Below, one piece after another: positions 23,049-35,371 of a DNA stretch of 64,000 nucleotides (position 1 is the stretch's first letter; every line of letters starts with the position of its first letter). The notes under the pieces are model-generated. The model saw nothing but the letters and a program-made list of their open reading frames with translations, was not told the origin of the DNA and ran no database searches. The translations under genes and the position numbers were made by a program. Location: assembly GCA_964019135.1 (NCBI GenBank), contig CAXHSH010000416.1, positions 1,153,201 to 1,217,200 of the forward strand. Direction: 5' to 3'. Origin of the DNA: Arenicola marina. Lineage: Eukaryota; Annelida; Polychaeta; Arenicolidae.

Positions 23049-24990
23049 AGTTTTAACAGTTTAACAGGTGTCCAGTCGTACCTCCCTCCTTGCCTGACAA
23101 CAACAACGCCACAAGGTTGGGGCTAGGTCGGCACCTAGACTCCGTGGCCACACGAGTCTAGTGTAGTTGGACTAATGTAACCATGACTAACATAGACAGT
23201 GAGTGGCTCAAATGCCAAACAATCGTCCTTTAATGGCTTTATGACCGTAAAAATGGATGACAGTAATATTCTGCTTACCGATGATATTCTTGGCCCATAA
23301 ATTAAGATATATAATTCCAGTAACTGAGTAGCCTACCTTCGCCCCAGGGACTGGGAGACAATTGAAACGAGATATCGGTAACTGATTGAAATAAGCTAAT
23401 TAGCTTACTTTTGTTTAGGGAGGTTTAGGGAGACAAATAAAACGAGATATCTTGAATCTCTAAAGCCAATAGAGGCTATTGATGTTGATTTATGAACCGC
23501 ACCATAATTTCTCACTCCCAGCTCACGAAAAATTAGTTTGCTCATTCCCAATTCACGGTGAAATGGAAAGCTTGTTCCCGACTAACGGCAATACCCACTT
23601 CCTCCCGACTAACGGCGATACCAACTTGCTGCCCCCACCCCCCAGCAACCCCCCTTGGAAGGGTCCCATCAGAAAAAAAGTAGGCCATATGTTTTCAACT
23701 ACAAGAAAGAGTTATTACACACATCTGGTGGAGGGGATCCGCGGTGCATTGATGCCTGAGAGAGCGCGCATATGTGGGATGCAAAAGATACTCCTATAGA
23801 GCAGATATTTATAAACTTGCGACCCGAGGGGGGGGGGGGGGGGGGTGTGTGCTCTGAAAGTGTGCGTTTATTCATTTCGTGGGCGGATTTGGTATTTATA
23901 AACTTGCGACCCGAGGGGCGGGGGGCGGGGGGGGGGGGGGTTGCTCTGAAAGTGTGCGTTCATTCATTTCGTGGGCGGATTTGGGCGATCAAAAAAACGG
24001 GCAGGGGGGCTTACTGCGGAACCCCCACCCCAAACCCAGCCCAACAATGTATTAAGTACCCCCCCCCCAACCCCCCCAACCCCCGGATGCAGATATGAAA
24101 ATGGAGCTACAAGGTTTTTATTTCCGGAATGAAACAGCTACTGGGTAAACGGTAAACTTGAAAGGTAAACTGGTGTCCATAGTCTTCAATACCAGTTTTC
24201 TCCGATGCTCAAAGCATCTGTATCTGAATGGCATGAGAACAAAGCTCCACACATTCTTATGTAAACCCGCCAAGACTACAACATACATGTCGACCTTGAC
24301 GCTCGTACCAGTTTTAGTATCGTTCGATTCGTACCGCATATTCGAGAAGCAACCCCTCTGCGCAGCCTGCAATTCTGGTTCTAGAATCGAACGCACTCTT
24401 CCTGACCCGGTTCTTCGTATGCGCCGTTGTGTACTTTAAAGCGGGTGTCCAACCTAATTTAATCGCGATCTGCACCAAAAGTTTACATCTTGATATTAAA
24501 TTGGCGAGTGTTAACGCTTCGTTTCGGCCGACTGGTAAGGAGAAAAAAATTAAGGCAACCCGCTCCCAGCAGTGACGCATATTGTGACTATTCATATGGC
24601 GCGGCCTTACGTTATAACTCGCGGAGAGAGAGATCAGGGCCGCGATTTACAGATGAACAGCAGCAGTTCCAAGCCGCGCAGTAGCGCCAGATCTTAGCGT
24701 TTCATGGAAGAGTCCAGTCCAAACAAATTGATATACGTCTTGCGACGATTGACTCTGCAACAATGCCATGATTGGAGTTAGCATCGCAGCTATTTATGTT
24801 AGCGATTATCACGCGCTCTTGTTTTGCTCACACAATAGGCGTAATTTCCGGTTTGAATAAATTAGAGTATCGCCTCCTGATTGGTCAATCCCGGACACGC
24901 CTCCAAAAAGGGCTGCCGCCTGGGTAGGCGGCGAAATCGTGCCTGGCGGTCACTTCTAAATTTTATTGTGAGCTACAGATAGAACGATAA
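23049..24990. other. Region right of the transposon: G-runs, short duplication, no recognised gene
   Basis: 23500-23660 has short repeats (ACTAACGGCGATACCAACTT type) giving a spurious frame. A segment of about 85-95 bp with TTATAAACTTGCGACCCGAG and CTCTGAAAGTGTGCG is duplicated at 23808-23890 and 23897-23990, each copy with a long G run. C runs follow near 24060. Overlapping open frames on both strands at 24118-24600 match nothing I know. Confidence 0.4.
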
Positions 24991-25019
24991 ATTCTATAAT
25001 TTGGAGGATATTATAGGAA

Positions 25020-27675
25020 TTGGTAAAGCAGCGTTAGAGGCCAGGGTGGCGGTTCCCTTTAAGACGGAGTTAAGTAGAGGTACTGAGTTTGTTAAAAACT
25101 ATGACGATGATTTGGTTTGGCTTAAACTAAACGGTTAATTTTTCGGTTGGCAGAGGGATATTATTTTGGGTTTATGCTATGTTGTGCCCGATGATTCATC
25201 CAGGAAGAAAGTGTCTGATTTTAATGCTCTCAGCCAGGTAACTGACGATATTGCCCTCTTTGAGTCCACACGTGGGGAAATGGATTATATGTTGGTTGGT
25301 CGTCACTAAATGATAAATTGGCCACCATTGAAGAAATTGTATCAGACATTGGCTCCTGTAGCAGCGCAGAAACGATTGAGGATAAGATACGCAATCTCAC
25401 CGACGTTATTAACGATGTTGCTAAACCTCTTTTCCTGACGGGAACCAAAAGCACGACAAGCAACACGCGAAAACTTAGACCAGCATGCTACAGCGCGTCT
25501 GTTGAACAAAATCGAAACAGCTTCATAAGGTGTCTGAATTTTTATAGAAAGCGCGGATCTGATCAGGATAGATGTGATATGATAGCAGCTGGAAAGGCCT
25601 TTAAGGAAGCAGTCAGATCACATAAGTGGGAACGAGAGAAGAAAGATACGCAGGCCCTACTTCAAGCACGGTATAGGAACGCCAAACTATATTGGAAGTT
25701 ATTAAAAGGAGTAAAATCTCGGCGTAAGAATACCATTTCTTCGTCTTTTATGAATATATCAAGGGTTTAAATACTCCGGACTATGATGTGGATGACGTTG
25801 ACGCGTCAGTTGCAAGCGTTGTAGATGGCGATGTTGACAAAATTTATTTAGAGCTTAGCACTGAGTTTGTGTATGAAGATATCTGTAACGCGGTCTCACA
25901 ATTAAAACTCAACACGACTCCAGCATGTGACCTCATTATCAACGAGTTTATTATACACGGAATTGATATACTTGTCATTCCCATAACGACACTTTTTAAC
26001 CATCTCTTGATGAAAGGTTGCTTCCCTAGTGTTTGGTCGGACTAACTGGGATGATGAATACGGTATCCTGTTGGAAGCGCAGGCAGGTTTCCATTAGACA
26101 TATAATTATTTCTATCATATATTTGTACTTCAATGTGTCATGCTTTAGAACCGGGGCGTCGTCTATATTGCGCTTTTATCGACTTCAGAAGAGTAAATAG
26201 GAAGTGTCTGTGGTTTAAGTTAATCAAAATGGATTAAGGGGACAGCCTTTGAAGGTTATACAGAATATGTACAAACAGGTCAAGTGCAAAGTTTTACATT
26301 GTGATGGCACGAGCTTCGACTCTGCTATTGGAGTTCGGCAAGGCGAGACAATATCTCCCTTTTTGTTTTCTATGTATATAAATGACATGGAGGAATATAA
26401 TAGGAGACACGGGGTAGAAGGAATCTCCATAGGACAAACGAAGTTATTTTTATTGCTGTACGCTGATGTTGCTGTCTTAGTCTGCGAAACTGAGGAAGAG
26501 TTACAGAAGTCATTAGATGCCTTAAAACGATATTGTGACGAGTGGAATATAGTAGTTAACAGTGGCAAAAGCAAAGTGATGATTTTTCACAAAGGAGGAA
26601 GTCTACTTAAAAGCGTTTTATCACAATTTAGGCGTTGTATTGTCCTCTCCTGGCAAATTTTAACAAACGCAGAAAACTCCAGCTGATCAAGCTACGAAGA
26701 CTTTATTCCAGATGGAGAAATATATCTGTAAATTTCACCCTCTCCGTCCTACCCATCGTATGGAGTTATTTGACAAATTGATAAGCCCAATATTGAATTA
26801 CGGTGCAGAAGTTTGGGATTTCCATACTGGCCAGGCAATCGAACGAACTCATACTGAATACTTGAACAAATCTTTGAAGGTTAAAACCAGTACCCCAAAC
26901 CATATAGCTAGGAGTGAACTCGGCAGATTAGACATGAAAACTCAGAGGTTGATACAAACAATCGGTTACTGGGTAAAGGTTATACATTTGAATGATTCAC
27001 GGTATGTTAAGCGATTGTATAAGGTGCTGTTGGAAGATTTAGAGTTAGGACGACGTAACTGAGTGTTGCTGGTACGTGATTCGCTAATGTCGCCCGGGAT
27101 GGGGGATGTCTGGCTATGGCAGTCCGTTGGAGATATCCAGGCGTTCATGTACCTCTTTAAGCAGCGGGCGAAGAATTGTTATTTTCAAACGTTACAAGCC
27201 GAGCTATCGGAAACCTCTCGTGGTACGCAATATTTACAATATAGTGTTTTCCCATGCTTCCCTCATACTTTGCTACTGTGGAAAAGAACAGATTTATGCA
27301 TTCTATAATTAAGCTCCAAACCTTTAGCCACCGCCTCCGCATTGAAACTGGGAGATGGCACAAGCCAAAGCCACTGCCCGTGGAAGAGAGGCTGTGTAGC
27401 GAGTGCGGTTTGTTAGATGACGAAGTCCACTTTTTTCTTGTATGTCGCTTGCACGATAATCTCAGGGAGAGCTTAATCCCACCGTATTTGTGGAGACTAC
27501 CAAATAAATTTTTAGCACTAGTTATGTCACAGAGCACAAAATTACGGAACAGATTGTCTGAATGTGTTTATCTGGCCAGCAAGATGAGAGAACCACGTTC
27601 CAGTGTAGAAATTCATTATGCGTATTGCATTTTTCAACACGAGGGCCTCGGGCTCATTGTTGCTTTGAAATAACT
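25020..27675 (+). pseudogene. Degenerate APE-type LINE (endonuclease remnant, reverse transcriptase, C-terminal zinc finger)
   Basis: Pieces in order. An endonuclease remnant with LGLCYVVPDDSSRKK (about 25167-25215) and a break. A linker (25318-25767) rich in basic helices. A fragment with EDICNAVSQLKLNTTPACD (fingers). The reverse transcriptase core has AFIDFRR, GVRQGETISPFLFSMYIND and LLLYADVAVLV, then NSGKSKVMIF; the catalytic YADD is YADV here. Thumb and tail include ISPILNYGAEVWDF and a CxxCG..DDEVHFFLVC zinc-finger-like end (27395-27450). Stops and frameshifts lie near 25768, 26045, 26235, 26684 and 27060, so it is dead. LINE proteins nick the target and copy their RNA there. The clade (CR1/Jockey/I group) is not fixed. 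Confidence 0.85.
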
Positions 27676-27931
27676 TTGACTTCTATGTTGTCAATGATGA
27701 GTGCCGGCTGTCGGGGACGTTCCTTCCGCTAATATGACCTGTTGTCACACGCATATTTTAGCAGAACTTGATAGCTGAGTCTTCAATTCATCGTCGACCT
27801 TAGGGGTGCTCTTGGGTTTCTTCTTTACCGCTGCCACCATGTCATGTTCTCTTGCTCTCGTTTGTTAGACAGCCGGTACAAAAAGAAATCAGATGCAGTG
27901 TAGAACTAATTCCTGTTTAGTTACCATGTAT

Positions 27932-27964
27932 GGGTGCAAGAAATAGTTCCACAATATTATCACA
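27932..27964 (-). repeat. Inverted LTR-start fragment
   Basis: These 33 bp are the exact reverse complement of 29660-29692, the TGTGATAATATTGTGG... start of the LTR-like flank of the adjoining gypsy element. The copy is in the wrong orientation for a normal 5' LTR. It therefore suggests a nested or inverted second element, or a rearrangement. Confidence 0.8.
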
Positions 27965-27980
27965 CTACTAAACCTACTGA

Positions 27981-29496
27981 TTGGTAAATAGTCTAGCGTA
28001 TAGCCGCAGGAGCAATGTACAACTTCGCATCTGCATAGATACTAAAGACTTGAACAAAACCATAAAGAGATGCCATCATCGCACCCCTACGCTGGAAGAA
28101 ATGAAACACGAGTTGGCCGGATCCAAGTATTTCACTAAACTTGACGCAAGAAATGGATATTGGTCAGTTGAGCTTGACCCGGAAAGCCAACTCTTCACTA
28201 CTTTCAATTCCCCTTTTGGCCGTTTTTGTTTTAACAGAATGCCATTTGGATTAGTGATGAACCAAGATGTCTTCCAGCAGAGGATGGACCAAATATTGGA
28301 GAAACTCCCCGGGACATCAGGTATCGCCGATGACGTGGCAGTCCACGGTAAGACCGAAGAGGAACACGACTCCAATCTGCACAATATGATGAAAGTGGCT
28401 GCAGAGAACGGTCTTGTTTTCAACAGCAACAAGTGTCATGTCAAGGAGAAGAACATTACCTTTTATGGACTTGTTTTTGATGCAGAGGGTGTACATCCTA
28501 ACCCTGAGAAAGTTGAAGCGATCAAGTATCTCTAACCCCCAAGTAGAAAAACTGAACTAGAAGAATGTTTGGGCATTGTGACTTATATGTCCTCATTTAT
28601 ACCCAATTGATCACAGCTCACAGCACCCCTACGATACCTGTTGAAGAAGGATGCAGAGTTCCAATGGTCGGGAGTCAACAGAAGTCTTTCGAATCCGTGA
28701 AGCAGCTGCTGTGTAAAGAGACAACCTTGGTGTATTCGATCAACGTAAGGGTACAGTCATTCAAGTTGACTCATCCTCCAGGGGTATCTGAGCTGTTCTA
28801 CTGCAGGACGACTGTCCTGTGGCATTCGCTTTGAAATCACTCACACCAACAGAGCAGCGCTGTGCAAACATTGAACACTTGTTGTGGTTTTTGGCTGTGG
28901 ATTTCGAAGCAGTAGGAAGATACAAGGGAATCTGCCTGTCAAGTCCAGAAACAATTGTTATAACAGGGATCTGATCCATGAGAGGCTGCACCAAAGACAG
29001 GAACAGCAGAAATACTATCCTGACCAGAGGGCATGCGATCTACACCCATCTACACCCACTACAACCGTTGGTCAGCCAGTAGGGATACAAACACCTAAAT
29101 CTGGCCAATGGGAACCAGCTACTGTACAACAACGAAGCCCAGAACCACGGTCATATTTTGTCGCTGGACTCGTTCTTCGGCGCAACCGACAGCAGATCAT
29201 GGACACACACCCAAAAGCGAAGCGGGTACGTTTTGCTGTTGAGCCGCCAAGTGTGTCTCCATATTCTGAACATTCACCTGCGGGTCGACAGAGTGTTGAC
29301 ACTCATCCGCTGTTGCCATGCAGTCCTCGGAATCCAACAAAAGACGACCGATCTAGCAACACACGAGGCTCTGCAAGCAATGATCCAAACATCCAGGAAT
29401 GCGACAGCACAATCTCCAACACTGAATATCAGACGAACTACCGACCCTGACATGGACGTAAAATACGGAAACACGTACGTCCGTTATGAACAATAA
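27981..29496 (+). pseudogene. Ty3/gypsy pol remnant: RT, partial RNase H, integrase C-terminus
   Basis: A 184-codon frame (27981-28532) is a gypsy reverse transcriptase. It has LRICIDTKDLNK, then YFTKLDARNGYWSVELD, then RFCFNRMPFGL and GIADDVAVHG, which fills the YxDD place as IADD. After a stop near 28533 the frame is broken. An RNase H piece (TVIQVDSSSRGI, then PVAFALKSLTPTEQRCANIE) is seen around 28750-28890. The sequence then jumps to the integrase C-terminal region (QKYYPDQRACDL, PVGIQTPKSGQWEPATV, PEPRSYFV, LRRNRQQI; about 28980-29200). The rest of RNase H and the integrase core with its DDE are missing. This is an internally deleted, non-autonomous copy. Confidence 0.85.
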
Positions 29497-30199
29497 ATTC
29501 AAGCTCCAGTGATTAACTTAACTCAGTGAATAAGTTGATCCGATAATGTAATTATTGCTATATAACCGTTATATGCACGCTGATGACAGTCTGATCAAGT
29601 GACTGAACTAAACTGGAACATGATTATGTCGATAGATATTATTTTCTTCAAGAGAGGGATGTGATAATATTGTGGAACTATTTCTTGCACCCAAATATGG
29701 TAGCTTAACCGGAAGTAGTTCGGATATCCCTACACTGCACTATCTGATTTATATGTACCGGCAGTCTAATTCGACGTTTCCCTCTATATCACCGTCACCC
29801 AAACAGCTACCAAACAGAGAGCAAGGAATCTGGTCAGTAGAAGTATCAGTATGAGACCTTTACAGGCCAGGACACTCCCACACCATCCCAGATATTAGAC
29901 CCTCAGGCTCAGCATAGACTAGAGTACCAGACAGTACTGGACTAAATGCAAATAGATGCAAATAATATGTTTTACTGTTATAGGATATGGATGAGTACGT
30001 GACATGTAGATGTTATATTAAATATACTGTCATAGAATACGGATTGATAATCTCATATGAAACTGCTCTATGAAAATGGTAAATACTTTAAGCAAGGTGG
30101 TATGTTTTTAAGTAGTATACCTATTTATAAGTAATTTGGTAATGTCCGGAGGACCTGGACATTTAAGGGGGGGTAATGTAACGAAGTATTACACAGCCT

Positions 30200-30352
30200 A
30201 TAACTTTATGAATTAAGTAACTGAACTAGTCTAATATTTTATAAGACTTGCAGAGTGTGAAAGGTTAAAGCCTATAACTTTATGAATTGAAGTAACTGAA
30301 CTAGTGTAGTATTTTATAGGACTTGCAAAACGTGAAAGGTTAAAGCCTATAT
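30200..30352. repeat. Tandem duplication of about 85 bp in the LTR
   Basis: Two copies of AGCCTATAACTTTATGAATT..AAGTAACTGAACTAGT..GTATTTTATA..GACTTGCA..GTGAAAGGTTAA follow each other, with small differences. Confidence 0.8.
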
Positions 30353-31009
30353 ATAATAAACTGTTTAACTCTGAGGATTAACCAAATAATTAAGGAGTTC
30401 CCTGAAGTGTATTTAGTGTTTTAAACAGCGGTAACTCCTTGTTATAGGACATGATGTACCATGCTTGGAGTAAATGTCATGATTTTATACAAAGGAATAT
30501 AAATTGGTTTACTCTGGGATGGAATATTTCTTTGTATAAGGTTAGGATATGAGAGCAAGTATAACTAAGAAGGTAAAGCCATGTACAGATGCACAGTAAA
30601 ATTGTTGGATACTACTACAATTCTAGACCGATTAAGAATTAAACTGGAGTATTAGAAATGGAATTCTGTGTTGTTATTTAAAATCTATTACAATGTACGG
30701 GCGAGATATATCTACGATTTAATATTAAGATATATTTAACGATGTAACTGGGGGTTATCCTGCCAAATAACGCCATTCTAATGGGTTTGACAGCTGTCAG
30801 TTTGAAGGTGTCATGAGCGATATTGGGGGGGGGGATCCGTTTCGAGTAGAATTCACACAGAAAAGTAGACTGACTCACCTTTATCTGGTAGAGATATCAC
30901 AGCTATATGTTATACGTTATTATATTACATGCACTAGGTCATTTACTTGGTGAATTAAAGCAACATTCGCGTATTATATTGACGTTCACGCGAAACTCTG
31001 TGAAAGCTC

Positions 31010-31076
31010 TAGCTCTGACATCAATCCACCACCACCACCAAGGTGAACCTTGGTGATGGTTTTGATGTCAGAGCTA
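31010..31076. repeat. Short hairpin (15-bp arms)
   Basis: TAGCTCTGACATCAA at 31010-31024 is complementary to TTGATGTCAGAGCTA at 31062-31076. Inside, ACCAAGGT/ACCTTGGT pair as a second stem. GGTTTTGATGTCAGAGC also occurs near 21372, so the arm is a dispersed sequence. Confidence 0.7.
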
Positions 31077-31127
31077 TGAAAGCTCACGAGTTTCTGTGGA
31101 ATTATGTATGGGTCACGTGATCAGCTT

Positions 31128-31170
31128 TGGCCTATAAAAGGGCGGCCAGTTTAGCAGACGACACAGTTGG
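31128..31170 (+). promoter_or_regulatory. TATA box in LTR-like region
   Basis: CCTATAAAAGGGCGGCC followed by TTTAGCAGACGACACAG. The GCAGACGAC block is shared with 6810-6820, at a similar place downstream of a TATAAAAGGG box. Confidence 0.5.
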
Positions 31171-31260
31171 CTCCAGAGCGCTGTCCGTGCTGGTTGAGGT
31201 TAACCTCTCCATTAGAAATATTATTTAGCATATATGGAATTTGTATAAGCACGTAAATCT

Positions 31261-32163
31261 TTAAGAGTGGGTTATTGCGGGGAAATAGAATCCTTTACTT
31301 GTAACGGTTTTGAGACTTACCAACCCATTTATAATCCGCACACGTAGCCGTTCGCGGACCATGTAGACGCAGGTGGCGACCAAGCGAGGGGGGTCCCCTT
31401 TGTGCGGCGCCATGGTTCCCAGGGTAAGGGTTATTACGTCAATTGTAAACACAGGTATGTTCATATATAGTTTAGCCCTACTAAGTACCGTACCAATCGC
31501 AGCTTTAACTTGCTTTCTTGATTTTTGACGAATTTTCCAATTTGCCTAGAATCTCAATACTTTATCATTCATGCTTAGATCCGTTGCCATGAAACGTCAT
31601 CGTGACGTCACATGACGTCACTGACGCTTACCAAAATAAACAATTTGACTTCTTATTTTGTCACTTTACCTGCGTATCTAACTCTAGTGATCATAGCTAG
31701 TGCCTAAGTAGTTGAGAATTAATAGCTTCCGCAATTATGTCGGGTAACGTAAATTGGACGTCATTTTGGACGCACACGGTGCAGTAGCGCCAACAAAATT
31801 ACGCAAGGCACCAGTTGTGCATTGGTAGAAGGTGTAATCACAAACAAACTGGAAGTCGCTATGACGTATAACAGCCGAGTAATGACCTTTACCAAATTAT
31901 AACGTCATGACGTCATGCTGACGTCACACCATAACGCACGACAACGTCCAAATATCAAAACACAAATGTTTGTGCCCTCAATCCAAAACGTTGACTAGTA
32001 TGGCGGTAGGACTGTCAGCTCTTTAGATATGGCTTAACGTAATTACCGGAAATTACTATTCTTCATCATTACAAATAAATGAAAAACGAGCAGACGAAGA
32101 AAGGACTCTGTAGATCTACCCAAGATGAAAATGATAATAATGTATCACTGCCAATAGTGATCT
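31261..32163. other. Non-coding stretch with TGACGTCA-rich repeat
   Basis: Several ACGTCA or TGACGTCA motifs between 31590 and 31930; part of this stretch (31840-31930) is the inverted counterpart of 12150-12420. No ORF of note; the minus-strand 67-codon frame at 31261-31464 is unsupported. Confidence 0.45.
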
Positions 32164-33869
32164 GGGCCCGGTTCCACGAACGTACTTAAGTCCGTTTTCT
32201 GACTTAAATCCTAAGTTTTGACTTAAGTTAAGTCCCTGCCCCTTAAAATGCGTTCCACAAAATAACTTAAGTCTGATGCTGCAGACGGCTGACTTAACTT
32301 TCTAAGTCTGATTGGTAGGTGACTTAAGCACTGTTAAGTTGGAAAAGGGCCCGCTCAGCCGTTGTAACGCACTAAGCCGTTCGCTTTGTCACTTTGTCTC
32401 AAAATGGCCGATGTGGCGAGACGCCGCAGGGTCCGACGCCGGCAGATGGAGGGTTTGGAGGCGGAGAGGGTGTTCCGCGACCGGGCTAAGCCCCTCGAAG
32501 AGTCCGACGAACACCTTTACGACAGATACAGGTTCCGTCGGCCCACCTTGATGTGGCTGACGGAAATGTTGACCCCTTACTTGGGGCGGGCTACAGCCCG
32601 GTCCGGTTCCCTCCCCGTCGTCTTCCAACTCTGCCTGGCCCTGCGGTTTCTCGCCACAGGCACTTTCTATTTGGTTGTGGGCGATCTCGTAGGGGTGGCG
32701 AAGTCCACCGTGTGCAGAATTGTATTTGACACACTTAGGGTGATAGCTGGTCTGAGGGGGGGATTTATTTTCTTTCATTCTGGCGATGCAGTCCAAACCG
32801 TGCGTGAAGGTATTTATAATGTGGCAGGTCAGTGACTTTTACGTGATGGCGCAATGCCAATGGGCCAGAATGATTTGCTGGTAGCCTAGTTATAGAAATC
32901 AAATAATAAGTTTCATCATCTTGTGTTATACTTAGGCCTATAATAAATTTACCATATCTATAGCGGATCATTTTAAGGCTATTCCAGAGGTAAAATGACC
33001 TCTTGTTACCATTCTGCTTCAAGTAGATCTATACAAATATGAATAAAACAAATTAGGTACTAGACTTATTAAAGGGCCTTATACTTATAGATAATAAGGA
33101 GAGACTGGACCTATCCGGTAGCCCCAGATCAGGGAAAGCTGGGAAAATGATGAAAACAATATTTCTGCAGGGCAAAATCTGGAAATTTTGAATGCAAGAT
33201 CACATTTCGGCAGGTTATTTGCCAGATTTTTTTTGTTGCCAGCCAAAATGTCATCTGGGAAGCAAAGTGTTCATATAAAATTCTGAGAGCTATGATTTTC
33301 TTCTAAACGTTCCAACCAAAAGGCTCTCTTTGGGCGGGTAAACAGCATGTGACTGCCCACTAAACTGAAAATCTGCCCGCCAAATTTCAGACGCCAAAAT
33401 TCAGAATTCAGGCGGGTCTCTGGCTAATACCCTGCATTTCGGTAACTGTTATTAAGCACTAATATCTGGAAGGCTAATAAATTCCCTGTCTTGTATGGTT
33501 AATAATGTATACCAAGATGATTAATTTGTTATGATTCAGGATAAATGATCTTACTATGTTAAAACCTTCCTGCACATAATCTAAAAGTTCATGTCCTTCA
33601 ATGTACCGGTAGTTGGATATAGTCTTGAGATAAGATCACTGCATGTTTACCAGTATATTTAGAATTTGTATATTAAACAAGTTAAACTGTTTTAGCATAA
33701 TATTGAAATACATAATATAGAAATACCACAATATTTTGTTCTTCATAGGGTAGCAGCTTTAGTTTGGGTACCATACAGGTGGTTTGCCTCTGGATAGTTT
33801 CAATCGCATCTAAATTTTTCTGGATATATGGTGCAGCCACTCCATACTCTATGATTGGTTGTACTAATT

Positions 33870-33970
33870 ATGTTGGATAGATTTGTATTATGTTGGATAG
33901 ATTTGTATTATGTTGGATAGATTTGTATGATGTTGGATAGATTTGTATTATGTTGGATAGATTTGTATCA
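33870..33970. repeat. 20-bp tandem repeat, five copies
   Basis: TATGTTGGATAGATTTGTAT repeated about five times with one substitution, in intron 1 of the Harbinger transposase. Confidence 0.9.
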
Positions 33971-34284
33971 TTTTAGATAAGTTATAATTCTAACAATTGT
34001 ACAATTTGGATAAATTTTAGTTTTGATGTTATTAATTTATTTATTACTATATTTGATGCTGTTATTACTTTAACATGTTTAATGAAGGATGGCTAGCTCA
34101 GGTAAGTTACTCGAGTTGAAGATATACCAACGGGTTCTGACTATTAGACTCTACATCATTTCATTCATATTGTTCTGTCTTGAAAAGTCTCTTGGCACTT
34201 CATGCATGCATATTTAAGCTAAACATGCTAAACACTGTTTCATATGTTTTTTTATATAATTTTAAGTAACAAACAATATGTTGA

Positions 34285-34360
34285 ACGAGATAGTGTAATG
34301 GTAGCACAACACTGCCTATGGCATTGCAAGTATGGGTTCGAAACCCATTCTGGTGTCTTG
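34285..34360 (+). tRNA. tRNA-like sequence, probably a pseudogene or SINE head
   Basis: TAGTGTAATGGTAGCAC looks like a tRNA D-arm with A box. ATGGGTTCGAAACCCAT is a perfect T-arm stem-loop with B box. The acceptor stem pairs poorly and the anticodon arm is not clean (TGCCTATGGCA folds as its own hairpin), so it is unlikely to be a working tRNA. It lies in intron 1 of the Harbinger transposase. Confidence 0.4.
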
Positions 34361-35371
34361 AATGGTAATCAGTCTAATACCTACTGTCAAATTAATGTAC
34401 CAATGTATAACCATTAATATAGTTAATATCATCACTGGGTTTAAATTGCATGAACTGTTCATAAATATTGGTAAAATGTGTATTACAGTACTTAGTATAT
34501 ATGCATGCTTGCGATATACTTCAAAATATATCCTTTTTGTATTGAGTCAATTCTAAGTTATATATATACATGTAGCTTACTGATATTTAATATATCACTT
34601 AATATTGTTGGTGTAAGTTAAGCTGGAAGAAGCTTCACTAAGTTTGAACCAATGAAGATGCTTTATATGAAATCATGTATTTGTCCCAAATAGTGAACAT
34701 ATAATATTAATAAGGGATATCAGATTATTATGGTATACTACTAACAGAGCTATTGGTTGTAAGTACTGGCCAGATGTATGATTGACTATAAACAAATAGT
34801 TATTGAATCATATATGTATATAAAGGGTTTCCGATTTTTCAGGTTTCCCTTCGGTACTAGGACTTATTGATGGAACTCAAATAAAGATTCAGGCCCCCTG
34901 TGAAAGGGAAAAAGACTACATTTGTAGGAAAGGATACCACAGTATCAACGTGCAGGTAATGATACTTATTCTATTAATGAACAAAATGTTAGCAAGTGAT
35001 CCTTGCAAGTGAGCGAGGGGTAGCCAATGTTTGTATACACTGTTAAACAACGCGCTCAGAAATGTTAAATGAAATTAGAATGAAGTTGCATAATAAGTTA
35101 TGATTTTGCTGTTGTGCGCACCTTGTTAAACGTTTACGTGATAATTTTTTGTATTATGGGCCTGAAGGCCTCGAATTTTGAAATAAATGCAATCCAATAC
35201 AACCGCTATATATCTCCCGTATTTTTATGATAGGCGGTCATCGACCACAGAATGAGCTTTACGGACGTTGTCGTCAAGTGGCCAGGCAGCGTCCACAACT
35301 CTCGCATCTTTTGCGAGAGTCCCCTTTGCCACCAATTTGAAGACGGTAAGCTATTCCCCTATCACCTCCTG

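Larger units (their letters stand above)
29660..31260 (+). mobile_element. Putative 3' LTR of the gypsy element
   Basis: It starts TGTGATAATATTGTGG directly after a purine-rich GAGAGGGA tract (29651-29659), as expected for a polypurine tract and LTR start. It holds a roughly 85-bp duplication (30207-30350) and a late TATA box at 31133, followed by GCAGACGAC. The right end and a matching 5' LTR were not found, so length and identity are inferred. Confidence 0.45.

Noticed and set aside
34285..34360. Functional tRNA gene
   Set aside because: T-arm and D-arm are good, but the acceptor stem and anticodon arm do not pair properly.
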